Shown piece by piece: positions 1 through 7,038 of a DNA stretch of 13,178 bases. Position numbers and translations under genes: made by a program. Origin of the DNA: Clostridium sp. UBA3947 (GTDB taxonomy: Bacteria; Bacillota; Clostridia; Clostridiales; Clostridiaceae); the NCBI GenBank assembly GCA_002385545.1, contig DGDR01000166.1:1-13178 (forward strand). The letters are read 5' to 3'. The notes under the pieces are model-generated. The model was not told where the DNA came from and did not search any database. It saw only the letters and a list, made by a program, of their open reading frames with translations. Position 1 is the stretch's first letter, and each line of letters starts with the position of its first letter.

Positions 1-45
1 AACAAACTAGCAATTATTTTAAACAAGATCTACCCGACCAAATGT

Positions 46-73
46 TAAAAGGCTTGGGTTATAGACCCAAGCC
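46..73 (-). terminator. Rho-independent terminator of the radical SAM gene
   Basis: A perfect 9-bp inverted repeat (51-59 pairs with 65-73, 5-nt loop) lies 13 nt beyond the stop codon of the minus-strand gene. Read on the minus strand, the GC-rich stem is followed directly by TTTT and then AACATTT. The T tract is short, so it may be moderate in strength, but position and shape fit a terminator. Confidence 0.75.
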
Positions 74-85
74 CTAATCACTTCT

Positions 86-1621
86 TTATGAAGCCATTGT
101 CTTTCTGTATTTGATTTTACGCATCTTCATATATACGCTAGGTAGCTTATGGATAATAAAGGTTTTTATCTTGGTCCTTACCCATACATACTTGTCATGG
201 ACAAAAACAAGGAACTTCTTTGGTACTAGCTTGCCTGTAACCCTGTAGTCCAGCCATTTTTCATATGGCTTGCCCAACCAACTAGGCATTTTATAGGCCC
301 ATTTATATCTCTTTACAAAGTGACCAAAATAGGCAGCTATATATAGAACTTCGTGCTCAGGAAATTGCTCCTGTACAAGGGGTACCCTAGTATCTGGTGA
401 TATTTCATCGGGTACAAAGCCAGCCTCCATAGCTATATCATGTAGCTCTGTGCCTGGATATGGATAAAATATATTTGGGATCATCCTATCAGATTCCATT
501 TTCGCATTTAGCTTTATAGTTTTCAATGCCTTATGGATATCCTCATAGGGCAGGCCTATAATATTGTAGGTCAGCTGTTCAATCCCATATTTCTTAAACC
601 ATTTACTGCAATTTATCAGCATCTCGTCCGTATGAAAACGCTTTAGTAGCTTGTATCTGGTCTCCTGATCTCCACTTTCTAGGCCCATGTCTATTGTGTA
701 AAAACCTGCTTCTTTCATTCTACGTACTGTATCCTCTGTTAGTATGTCAAATCTGATATTGCCAGTACAGGGCAGGTTGATTTCCTTTTTGTATAGCTCA
801 ATAAATTCGTCAAACCATTTAGGGAACATATTGAAAATGGCATCACGGAAATTAATAACCTTGATCTGGGGATATTTTTCTAATAGGGTCTTTAAATAGA
901 GTATAGCGTTTTCTGGAGAACGGAAACGAGCATATAGCTTTTTATTAGGGTAGACATTTCTAAATTGTGAGTTACCGCAATATGTACAGCTATATAGGCA
1001 GCCCCTACTCATCATTACTATAGCTGTGCCAACCTTAACAGACTCTAGGTTTTCATAATCAAAAAGATCAAAGTCCGGTATAGGTAGCCTCTCAAGGTCA
1101 GCAAATAGTGGCCTTATTGGATTTTTCTTTATAGTTCCATCCTCAAGCTTAAAATAAATGCTCTCAGTATTAGTAAAGTCTTCACCTGCACACATCAAAT
1201 TGCATAGGTCTAGCATGGCATATTCGCCGTCACCTATTGTTACTGCGTCAACCCCATCTACAGCTAAAACCTCGTCTGGAGCTAGTGTACAATGATAACC
1301 CCCACTTATAATGAAAACATCGGGGTAAGTCTCCCTAGTCCACTTTATGTATTTTTTTGCATCGGGCAAGGCTGTTGTCCTAATTGAAAAGCCAATTATG
1401 TCAAATTCGCCTTTTGCCTTTAGCTTGCTCTTAAAGTCCTCTTCACTGTGGATATATAATAGATGAAGTAGGTCGACATCATGCCCCTCCTGCTTTAGTA
1501 CAGCAGATATAGAAGCTAGCCCCTCGCTATAGTTGCCTCCCCCACTTCTTTTTGTAATGTTCCTGTCCGTATAGTCAGGGTAAATCAATAGTACCCTAGC
1601 CTTTTTCTCAGATGTATTCAT
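86..1621 (-). CDS. B12-binding-domain radical SAM protein
   Basis: 511 aa, probably a cytoplasmic iron-sulfur enzyme that cleaves S-adenosylmethionine to make a radical; the substrate cannot be told. Residues about 8-150 form a Rossmann-like cobalamin-binding-type domain (LLIYPDY near the N-terminus, SGGYHCTL at 106-113, IGDGEYA at 129-135). I do not see the DxHxxG motif, so any cobalamin would bind base-off. The radical SAM core follows, with the cluster motif CLYSCTYC giving Cys208, Cys212 and Cys215; MGLESG (about 314) and NIIGLPYED (about 353) fit the rest of the barrel. The last 75 residues or so are basic and aromatic and match no domain I know. The ATG at 1621 is preceded by GGAGGT at 1633-1638. 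Family members act in methylation, lipid, cofactor or natural-product pathways. It is monocistronic here, with its own terminator, so context does not narrow the role. Confidence 0.88.
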   Translation of the reverse strand: MNTSEKKARVLLIYPDYTDRNITKRSGGGNYSEGLASISAVLKQEGHDVDLLHLLYIHSEEDFKSKLKAKGEFDIIGFSIRTTALPDAKKYIKWTRETYPDVFIISGGYHCTLAPDEVLAVDGVDAVTIGDGEYAMLDLCNLMCAGEDFTNTESIYFKLEDGTIKKNPIRPLFADLERLPIPDFDLFDYENLESVKVGTAIVMMSRGCLYSCTYCGNSQFRNVYPNKKLYARFRSPENAILYLKTLLEKYPQIKVINFRDAIFNMFPKWFDEFIELYKKEINLPCTGNIRFDILTEDTVRRMKEAGFYTIDMGLESGDQETRYKLLKRFHTDEMLINCSKWFKKYGIEQLTYNIIGLPYEDIHKALKTIKLNAKMESDRMIPNIFYPYPGTELHDIAMEAGFVPDEISPDTRVPLVQEQFPEHEVLYIAAYFGHFVKRYKWAYKMPSWLGKPYEKWLDYRVTGKLVPKKFLVFVHDKYVWVRTKIKTFIIHKLPSVYMKMRKIKYRKTMAS

Positions 1622-1698
1622 TTGCTTTTATGACCTCCATTAGCACTTACTAGTTTGCATTTGAATTAATGTATGCAGTGATACACAGTATTTAATAG

Positions 1699-1729
1699 AT
1701 TATATCCGAAAAAGATCTGCTTTAAGCAG
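1699..1729 (-). promoter_or_regulatory. Putative promoter and palindromic operator of the radical SAM gene
   Basis: A perfect minus-strand TATAAT occupies 1704-1699, 78 nt upstream of the ATG at 1621. The matching -35 is poor (CTTAAA-like). A 13-nt palindrome, CTGCTT-T-AAGCAG at 1717-1729, covers exactly this -35 position. A perfect palindrome over a weak -35 is what one expects of a regulator site, but no regulator can be named. Confidence 0.45.
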
Positions 1730-1990
1730 TCCTGAGCCTATTTATTTGATTTTAATAAGATTGCTATAAAAATAGCAGAAAATCAAGTATCTTGGATATA
1801 GGTATGTACCATTATAATTATCTAACTTAAAGGCTTATTAGTCAAGCAGGTATTTTTATCTAGCTGTCCTGCTGCTAGCTTTAGAAATAGACAATTTACT
1901 ATGGCCTGTATTGACTTTAGAGCCTGCTATTCTCCTACTAGCAAGTTTTGATATAAGATAAGGCTAGGCCTTTAAAAAGCAGTTACTTAA

Positions 1991-2128
1991 ATAGGCCCAT
2001 AGCTATACTATATAATCAGTTAGCAAAATTAGCCTATAGTCATACTATAGAAACAATTACCAAAATAGGTCCACAGCCAATACTATAGAACCAATTATCA
2101 AAATAGGCCCACAGCCAATACTATAGAA
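1991..2128. repeat. Tandem array of 37-38 bp units (3.7 copies)
   Basis: Four head-to-tail units start at 1991, 2028, 2065 and 2103, with lengths 37, 37, 38 and a partial 26. The shared core reads ATAGGCCCACAGCCAATAC then TATAGAA and a variable CAATTA-C-AAA tail. Units 3 and 4 are almost identical where they overlap; units 1 and 2 have diverged. The array ends exactly at the base before the nitroreductase stop codon (2129-2131). There are no unique spacers, so it is not a CRISPR array. Confidence 0.85.
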
Positions 2129-2647
2129 TTAGTCTATAAAGCTTGTAATCTCCTCTATTGGCTTTCGCTTAGGAGCTATTGGCTCATCTGCAGGGTAACC
2201 TAGGGCTATTATAGCTACTGGCCGGGTAGTCTCATCTAGCTCTAAAATATCAACTAATGCCTCTTCATCAAAGGCCCCTATCCAACAGGACCCTAGGCCA
2301 AGAGCTTTTGCAGACAGGAGTATATTTTGAATAGCAGCCGCTGTATCCTGGTAGCAATATAGGTTGCGCCCTCTCTCCTTATACCGCCTCTCCGCCTCTG
2401 GTATATCTACGCATACTACAATTGCTAATGGTGCCTTGGTAAACCATTCCCGGTCATATGCCCTTTCGCCTAGCCTTGCTAATAGCTCCTTATTCTTTAC
2501 AACGTAAAAATGCCAGGGCTGGCAGTTGCCTGCACTAGGGGCAAAACGCGCAGCCTCTAAAAGCTCAAGTATTAGGTCCTTTGAGACCTCCTTGTCAACA
2601 AAGTTACGAATAGACCTTCTTGATTTGACTAAATCTTTAAAATCCAA
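2129..2647 (-). CDS. Nitroreductase family protein (FMN-dependent)
   Basis: 172 aa, normal for short nitroreductase-family oxidoreductases, which bind FMN at a dimer interface in the cytoplasm and reduce nitro compounds, quinones or other acceptors with NAD(P)H. The FMN phosphate motif SRRSIRNF is at 9-16, APSAGNCQPWHFYVV at 36-50 covers the flavin site, QNILLSAKALGLGSCWIG at 107-124 is the typical second half, and ALGYPAD at 148-154 plus KRKP near 160 close the fold. The start is a TTG at 2647, supported by GGGAGGT at 2656-2662 at the right distance; there is no ATG nearby. The gene lies 182 bp downstream of the DUF5680 gene on the same strand, without a clear terminator between them. A 7-bp inverted repeat (2676-2682 with 2691-2697) sits in the upstream region and could be an operator. 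The physiological substrate is unknown. Confidence 0.9.
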   Translation of the reverse strand: MDFKDLVKSRRSIRNFVDKEVSKDLILELLEAARFAPSAGNCQPWHFYVVKNKELLARLGERAYDREWFTKAPLAIVVCVDIPEAERRYKERGRNLYCYQDTAAAIQNILLSAKALGLGSCWIGAFDEEALVDILELDETTRPVAIIALGYPADEPIAPKRKPIEEITSFID

Positions 2648-2829
2648 TTCCTAATACCTCCCATTTATATAGTAGCTAAACTTAACTGCCAGTTTAGTAA
2701 ATAGATATAGCTGACTTTTAATTAATCTATACATAGATCCCTTATTTAGGATCCATTTTTGGTTCTTTCACATGATTGCATCTAAAAAAGTTAAGGGGTC
2801 TTATGTAGGCTTTTAGCCTTGATAACTAC

Positions 2830-3294
2830 TTATTCTATCAAGCCCCCATGGAAGAGACACTCATACGTCATTTCACCCTTGAAAAGGATCTCCTCCCTAC
2901 CATGATACCACTCAAAATCGCCATTTACAATGCATCTGTATACATAGTCACCATTGCTATAGTAGAGGGGGCCACGATAGGGGTCTTCTTTTGTAACTAG
3001 GCTCAGGCACTGCCTCAGAAAATCATTGGAAAAGTCATTACTTATAACCCTGCCTACATAGTTCATAGCCCATATAGGTGTGTCTTGATACCAAACAGCC
3101 TCTTGGCCTGCAAAGCTTTTTCCACCTAAATAACTATCAATATACTTTAAACTACCCTCTGCATAATGTAGGTCATGAGAATTGGGCCTTGATGATTCAG
3201 ACTCAGGTCCCCTGCCTGCATAGGTGGAGCCCTTAGCTCTAAGTAAAAAAACAATTAATTCTTTTCTAGATATTTCCTTTGATATAGTAGCCAT
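2830..3294 (-). CDS. DUF5680 domain protein, stand-alone
   Basis: 154 aa. Nearly the whole protein is one DUF5680 domain, a family whose members often sit at the C-terminus of XRE-type regulators or stand alone. Diagnostic stretches are FLLRAKGSTYAG (16-27), SSRPNSHDLHY (34-44), YIDSYLGGKSFAGQEAVWY (51-69), MNYVGRV (77-83), PYRGPLYYSNGDYVYRC (105-121) and the closing YECLFHGG (144-151). No helix-turn-helix, signal peptide or membrane segment is present, so it is probably a soluble cytoplasmic protein. The ATG at 3294 has AAGGAGA upstream with good spacing. It is divergent from isocitrate dehydrogenase, with about 230 bp between the two start codons. Its function is unknown; ligand or small-molecule sensing is only a guess from its pairing with regulators elsewhere. 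Confidence 0.85.
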   Translation of the reverse strand: MATISKEISRKELIVFLLRAKGSTYAGRGPESESSRPNSHDLHYAEGSLKYIDSYLGGKSFAGQEAVWYQDTPIWAMNYVGRVISNDFSNDFLRQCLSLVTKEDPYRGPLYYSNGDYVYRCIVNGDFEWYHGREEILFKGEMTYECLFHGGLIE

Positions 3295-3454
3295 AGTAAT
3301 CTCCTTTATGATGTTTAATCTTATTGCCCATTAAAAGGGAGATATTGTCTTAATATTACCACTAAATATATTCCTTGAGAATAGTTTTATAGGATCTTCT
3401 TTTAAAAGTTAGACAAAGGGTATTGCATAAATTGCTAATTGCTTGTATTGATAT

Positions 3455-3483
3455 TTGTAAGTAATAGCTTTATGTTATATAAT
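3455..3483 (+). promoter_or_regulatory. Sigma-A type promoter of icd
   Basis: TTGTAA at 3455-3460, a 17-bp spacer, and a perfect TATAAT at 3478-3483. Transcription should begin near 3490. This lies downstream of an ATG at 3482 that is in frame with the gene, so that ATG cannot be the translation start; the start at 3527 is the one within the transcript. Confidence 0.8.
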
Positions 3484-3526
3484 GAAAAAAGTTACTTTAG
3501 ATAAGCTCAAATCAAGGAGGTTTAAC

Positions 3527-4726
3527 ATGAATAATCAAAATGCCATCGACAAAGCAAAAGAGCATTTGGGCAAACTTATAGAGCAACAGTTTGCTCGTAT
3601 AGAAAAGATGAAGGCTCAAACAGACTTTATTGACTACTCTAGCCTAAAGCCTATAGTTATAGGAGTCGTAGGCGGAGACGGTATTGGACCTTTTATAACT
3701 GCCCAAGCCCAGAGAGTACTTGAGTTTCTATTAAAGGATGAGGTGGAAAAGGGCAAGGTTGTATTTAAGGTTATAGATGGACTGACCATAGAGAATAGGG
3801 CAAAGCAAATGAAGGCTATACCAGATGACGTCCTGGCAGAACTTAAAAAGTGCCATGTCATACTAAAGGGTCCTACCACCACTCCAAGAGCTGGTGACCC
3901 ATGGCCAAACATTGAAAGTGCCAATGTGGCTATGAGAAAAGAGCTTGATCTATTTGCAAATGTTAGGCCTGTCCGTGTACCAGAAGAAGGGATTGACTGG
4001 ACATTTTATAGGGAAAATACCGAGGGTGCCTATGCACTGGGCTCTGATGGTATACATGTAAACGATGACCTGGCTATAGACTTTACAGTAGCAACCCATG
4101 AGGGGTCATACCGCATTATTAAAGCTGCCTTTGATTATGCCAGTAAATCAGGCAAAAACAAGGTTACTGTTGTTACCAAGGCAAATGTTGTAAAGACAAC
4201 AGACGGAAAATTCCTTGATATAGCCAGAGAGGTAGCCAAGGACTATCCAGAGGTTGAATGGGACGATTGGTATATAGATATTATGACAGCAAAGCTAATT
4301 GATAAAAACAGGCGAACCCAGTTTAAGGTTATGGTCTTGCCTAACCTTTATGGAGATATCCTAACTGATGAAGCAGCAGAGTTCCAAGGTGGAGTTGGAA
4401 CAGCTGGTAGTGCCAATATTGGAAAGTCATATGCTATGTTTGAAGCTATCCATGGTTCTGCCCCAAGGATGGTAGATGAGGGTCGTGCCCAATATGCAGA
4501 TCCCAGTAGTATAATTAGGGCTGCAGGTATGTTGATGGATCACATCGGTTACAGACAGGAAGCAGAAAAACTCCAAATGGCCTTAGACATTTGTGGCCAG
4601 TATGAAAAGAAGCTTGTCATGACAGGTCGTGATACCGGTGCTAGTAGTAGTGAGTTTGCTGACTACCTTATGGAAACCCTGTCCGATAAAGACCTTGAGG
4701 TAAAGTATAAAAGCTACGCAAAATAA
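3527..4726 (+). CDS. icd: Isocitrate dehydrogenase
   Basis: 399 aa. Oxidative decarboxylation of isocitrate to 2-oxoglutarate, linking the TCA branch to glutamate synthesis in the cytoplasm. It belongs to the isocitrate/isopropylmalate dehydrogenase family: GDGIGP at 50-55, GPTTTP at 115-120, and the substrate loop with Ser131, Asn133 and Arg137 as in isocitrate rather than isopropylmalate enzymes. Also seen are YRENTEG at 161-167 (catalytic Tyr161), TKAN with Lys218, the metal-binding NLYGDILTDEAAEFQGGVG at 273-291, and HGSAP at 309-313. After HGSAP comes Arg-Met, which does not settle whether NAD or NADP is used. The start is ATG 3527, with AAGGAGG at 3514-3520; an upstream in-frame ATG at 3482 precedes the predicted transcription start and has no ribosome binding site. 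It is a single-gene unit with its own promoter and strong terminator; citrate synthase and aconitase are not in the window. Confidence 0.93.
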   Translation: MNNQNAIDKAKEHLGKLIEQQFARIEKMKAQTDFIDYSSLKPIVIGVVGGDGIGPFITAQAQRVLEFLLKDEVEKGKVVFKVIDGLTIENRAKQMKAIPDDVLAELKKCHVILKGPTTTPRAGDPWPNIESANVAMRKELDLFANVRPVRVPEEGIDWTFYRENTEGAYALGSDGIHVNDDLAIDFTVATHEGSYRIIKAAFDYASKSGKNKVTVVTKANVVKTTDGKFLDIAREVAKDYPEVEWDDWYIDIMTAKLIDKNRRTQFKVMVLPNLYGDILTDEAAEFQGGVGTAGSANIGKSYAMFEAIHGSAPRMVDEGRAQYADPSSIIRAAGMLMDHIGYRQEAEKLQMALDICGQYEKKLVMTGRDTGASSSEFADYLMETLSDKDLEVKYKSYAK

Positions 4727-4741
4727 GTATGACAGACTAAT

Positions 4742-4915
4742 ATAAAAAGCTCCATCATCACCTTTCATAAGGGTTTGATGGAGCTTTCTTTTTTCTCTTT
4801 TTCTGTTGTAGGCTTTACCATTTTCTACGACCTGAATTGTGGGTCTGCGGGTCCAGGTATTTCTTGCCTTTGCGTAAAAGGCCTTTTCCTTTTTCTTGTT
4901 AGGGTTTCTAGCCAT
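4742..4915 (-). CDS. Small basic protein on a non-stop mRNA; candidate ArfA/BrfA-like ribosome rescue factor
   Basis: About 58 residues are encoded before the predicted transcript end. The start is the ATG at 4915, with AGGAGGT at 4923-4929; a GTG at 4924 lies inside that ribosome binding site and is rejected. The protein is extremely basic: MARNPNKKK at 1-9, FYAKARNTWTRRP at 13-25, QVVENGKAYNRKREKRK at 28-44. No stop codon follows: the frame enters the terminator hairpin (Leu45 onward) and the U tract falls at Phe57-Tyr58. If read through, the frame would stay open to 4583, inside antisense of icd. ArfA of E. coli and BrfA of B. subtilis are made from such non-stop mRNAs, are normally destroyed by tmRNA tagging, and let RF2 free stalled ribosomes when tmRNA is limiting. 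The stretch GKAYNRKREK loosely recalls the GKGSYMRKGK tail of ArfA. Gene structure is seen; the function is inferred. Alternatively it is an unrelated small ribosome- or RNA-associated protein. Confidence 0.62.
4746..4798. terminator. Bidirectional terminator between icd and the rescue-factor candidate
   Basis: A 12-bp perfect stem (4746-4757 with 4776-4787) encloses a smaller inner hairpin. On the plus strand it is followed by TCTTTTTTCTCTTTTT and ends the icd transcript. On the minus strand the stem runs into TTTTTATATT (4748-4739) and ends the small convergent gene. On that strand the whole hairpin lies inside an open reading frame, before any stop codon. Confidence 0.88.
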
Positions 4916-4946
4916 ATAAGCCACCTCCTATTTTTATTCTAAACTA

Positions 4947-4977
4947 ATTATAGCACAAGCAATAGAAGGTTAGTCAA
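4947..4977 (-). promoter_or_regulatory. Promoter of the small basic gene
   Basis: On the minus strand TTGACT (4977-4972) is followed after 19 bp by a perfect TATAAT (4952-4947) that carries the extended -10 element TGC just before it. Transcription should begin near 4940, leaving a leader of about 25 nt with the ribosome binding site. This makes the little gene an independent unit, separate from the transporter operon upstream. Confidence 0.7.
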
Positions 4978-5001
4978 ATACAAAATAACTTTTCTGTCTC
5001 T

Positions 5002-5050
5002 ATAAAAATAATAAGCCAAATAATCAAATCAGTGATTAATTGGCTTATTA
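5002..5050 (-). terminator. Terminator of the sugar transporter operon
   Basis: An 11-bp stem (5009-5019 with 5040-5050) continues, after one mismatch, into a 6-bp inner stem (5021-5026 with 5033-5038) with a 6-nt loop. On the minus strand it is followed by TTTTTATAG. It lies about 30 bp beyond the stop codon of the last permease gene and has no T tract on the plus strand. Confidence 0.85.
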
Positions 5051-5081
5051 ACAGTTTAAAAATTTTGCCCTAAACATATCT

Positions 5082-5930
5082 CTATTCTTTTATACTGCCT
5101 AGAGCTACACCCTCGATAATGTATCTTGAAAGTAGGAAGTACATTATAAATATTGGAAGTACCGTCAGGCTCAATCCCAGGTAGATAGAACCATATTCCG
5201 TTTTATATATGTCACCCCTTAACAAGCTTACCATGATTGGCATTGTATATTTCTCTCTACTTGATAGTAGAATCAAAGGTGTAAACAGGTTGTTCCAGCT
5301 TGCGACAAAGGCAAATATCGCCTGAGTAGCTAAGGCCGGCCTTGCTATCGGTACAACTATCCTGTTAAATGTATAAAATTCACTAGCACCATCAATTCTT
5401 GCCGAGTCTACTATATCTAGGTTTAATGCTCCAAGCAGGAACTGCCTCATAAAGAAGACTGATGATGGAGCAGCTATCCCAGGTAGTATAAGGGGTAAGA
5501 AGCTGTTTGTCCAGCCGAGCTTATACATAAACTGATAAAACCCTATACTCGATACCTGAGCAGGTATCATAAGCACTGCCATTATAAAGGTGAAAAATGG
5601 TTGTCGCATCTTCCAATGATATGCAGTCAGTGCATATGCAGTAAGCAAGGAAAAATAAACTGTACATAGGGTCGCGCCTACTGAAACTATCATAGAGTTT
5701 TTAAATCCTATCCATGCATCAAAGCTCTTGCCCTCAAAGACCTTGAAATTGTATGCTAGGTTATTTGATGGTATAAGGGAAATCGCCCTTGCTTGAATCT
5801 CAGTTGTGCTCCTTGTTGCATTTACAAACATGACCCAAAAGGGTAATATGCTCAAAAGAGCTAGTACTATACAAACAATATACTTAATTGTTAGTGTTGT
5901 ATAGCGGGATGTTCTTGCTTTTCTATTCAT
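5082..5930 (-). CDS. Carbohydrate ABC transporter permease, MsmG/AraQ type
   Basis: 282 aa, an inner-membrane subunit of a sugar importer of the CUT1 class. About six membrane segments are visible, the first at 14-36, others near 78-102, 112-128, 141-160, 200-222 and 249-270. The cytoplasmic EAA loop that docks the ATPase is at about 174-195 (DSARIDGASEFYTFNRIVVP). The end, YIIEGVALGSIKE, is typical of this subunit. The ATG at 5930 has GGGAGGT just upstream, and that site lies within the last codons of the preceding permease gene, whose TGA ends two bases before this ATG; the two are almost certainly translationally coupled. It is the last gene of the transporter operon, followed by a strong terminator. 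Substrate cannot be read from sequence; sugars or oligosaccharides are usual for the family. Confidence 0.92.
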   Translation of the reverse strand: MNRKARTSRYTTLTIKYIVCIVLALLSILPFWVMFVNATRSTTEIQARAISLIPSNNLAYNFKVFEGKSFDAWIGFKNSMIVSVGATLCTVYFSLLTAYALTAYHWKMRQPFFTFIMAVLMIPAQVSSIGFYQFMYKLGWTNSFLPLILPGIAAPSSVFFMRQFLLGALNLDIVDSARIDGASEFYTFNRIVVPIARPALATQAIFAFVASWNNLFTPLILLSSREKYTMPIMVSLLRGDIYKTEYGSIYLGLSLTVLPIFIMYFLLSRYIIEGVALGSIKE

Positions 5931-5931
5931 A

Positions 5932-6957
5932 TCACTGACCTCCCTTCGGCGCTAGATTCTTTTGCTCTAGCCTTTGTTGTTTCCTTCGCATTCTTTCTTC
6001 CTTTTTTAGCCTAGCTGCATCCTTATCACGCAGGATAAAGAATAGTACACCTGAAAGAACAGCTGCAATCAAAGCCATTATTACACTGGCCGCTGCCGCC
6101 CTATTGTATAGATACCTGCCCCTAAATGCCTGTCTATAGATGAATACACTAGTAGTCATTGTAGCATTATCGGGTCCTGAGTTTGTTACTAATAAATAGG
6201 GAATATCAAACATCTGTAAACCGCCTATCATACTAGTAACCAAAACGTATAGGATAATAGTCCTTAGGCAGGGAATTGTGATTCGGAAAAAGGATTGAAC
6301 AGCACTTGCTCCGTCTATCTCTGCCGATTCGTATAAAGATGGGTTTATACCCAATACTCCTGCTATTAATACGATCATAGTATTACCATACCACATCCAG
6401 AACTGTATAAAGGCAACTACTCCCCTGGCTGTTGTTTTATCCCTAAAAAACTCTATAGGTGTATCTGATAAATTAAGAGCTAAAAATAAGTCGTTTATAA
6501 CACCTTTTGGATAGGAAAACAATGCACTAAACAAGAGAGCTATTGTTGCAGCAGTCATAATGTTAGGCATGTAAAATAAGACCTTGAATGCACCTTGACC
6601 TCTAAGCTTTCTACGTTGGTTGGTAAACCAGGCAGTTAGCATTAAGGCAATTGTTATCTGTGGTATAAAGTTGGCTGTCCACAATATAACAGTGTTCTTG
6701 AAAGAGGTTTTAAAGGTATCATTTGTTAGAATACTTTTAAAGTTATCAAATGGATTGCTAGTTAAAAAGTTTATATCTGTTGCTGCCACACCTTGTAAGT
6801 CAGTAAAGCCAATTAATAGAGTATAGACAATTGGGTATAAGGTAAATAGTAGAAAGGTAAGCACAAAAGGTATAGAAAATATATATCCATACTTAGCATA
6901 GCTAACGCCTTTATGCCTTTTGGCTACATTACCATTAACTTGTGGCTTATTTGTCAT
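5932..6957 (-). CDS. Carbohydrate ABC transporter permease, MsmF/UgpA type
   Basis: 341 aa, the partner membrane subunit of the same importer. Membrane segments are visible at about 25-48, 88-110, 125-147, 180-203, 230-250 and 288-309. The EAA loop is at about 207-228 (SLYESAEIDGASAVQSFFRITIP), and NSGPDNATMTTSVFIYRQAF at 259-278 is typical of MsmF-type permeases. The protein carries an unusual tail of about 30 residues after the last membrane segment, rich in Lys, Arg and Gln (RLKKEERMRRKQQRLEQK), which should lie in the cytoplasm; most relatives end shortly after the last segment. ATG 6957 has GGAGGTGAT upstream. It follows the binding-protein gene after about 100 bp containing a hairpin and overlaps functionally with the next permease. 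Confidence 0.92.
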   Translation of the reverse strand: MTNKPQVNGNVAKRHKGVSYAKYGYIFSIPFVLTFLLFTLYPIVYTLLIGFTDLQGVAATDINFLTSNPFDNFKSILTNDTFKTSFKNTVILWTANFIPQITIALMLTAWFTNQRRKLRGQGAFKVLFYMPNIMTAATIALLFSALFSYPKGVINDLFLALNLSDTPIEFFRDKTTARGVVAFIQFWMWYGNTMIVLIAGVLGINPSLYESAEIDGASAVQSFFRITIPCLRTIILYVLVTSMIGGLQMFDIPYLLVTNSGPDNATMTTSVFIYRQAFRGRYLYNRAAAASVIMALIAAVLSGVLFFILRDKDAARLKKEERMRRKQQRLEQKNLAPKGGQ

Positions 6958-7001
6958 TCAAAATCACCTCCGTTAACAACTTTTAAAGCTTTTTATATAA
7001 A

Positions 7002-7038
7002 TATAGGGCTGACGGAAAGACCATCCGCCCGCCCTATA
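7002..7038 (-). promoter_or_regulatory. Intra-operon hairpin between binding-protein and permease genes
   Basis: An 8-bp stem (7002-7009 with 7031-7038, TATAGGGC/GCCCTATA) has an inner CGGA/TCCG stem (7013-7016 with 7024-7027). On the minus strand it follows the binding-protein stop codon by 16 nt and is succeeded only by TTTATAT, a poor T tract. In sugar importers such hairpins act as partial terminators or mRNA ends so that far more binding protein than permease is made; that role is inferred here. Confidence 0.6.

Larger units (their letters stand above)
1622..2128. other. 507-bp intergenic region, no gene found
   Basis: There is no credible coding frame on either strand. From left to right it holds the radical SAM ribosome binding site and probable promoter, a nested inverted repeat (TTGATTTT at 1746-1753 pairs with AAAATCAA at 1779-1786, enclosing TGCTAT at 1762-1767 and ATAGCA at 1772-1777 around an AAAA loop), an AT-rich stretch with little structure, and the tandem repeat array at 1991-2128. 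No obvious terminator with a T tract serves the nitroreductase gene. Confidence 0.6.

Noticed and set aside
1991..2128. Possible small CRISPR array
   Set aside because: Units are contiguous and similar over their full length; there are no unique spacers and no cas genes.
2664..2692. CTGGCA-N17-TATAAA promoter for the nitroreductase gene
   Set aside because: Transcription would begin inside the ribosome binding site at 2656-2662, leaving no usable leader.
2784..2819. Terminator after the DUF5680 gene
   Set aside because: The AGGCT/AGCCT stem has only 5 bp and the T run lies about 20 nt further on, too far for an intrinsic terminator.
4583..4741. Continuation of the small basic protein to 110 residues
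   Set aside because: This part lies beyond the terminator and is antisense to the icd 3' end; its residues look like a shadow frame, without the basic composition of the first 44 residues.
4922..4924. GTG at 4924 as start of the small basic gene
   Set aside because: It falls inside the AGGAGGT ribosome binding site that serves the ATG at 4915.
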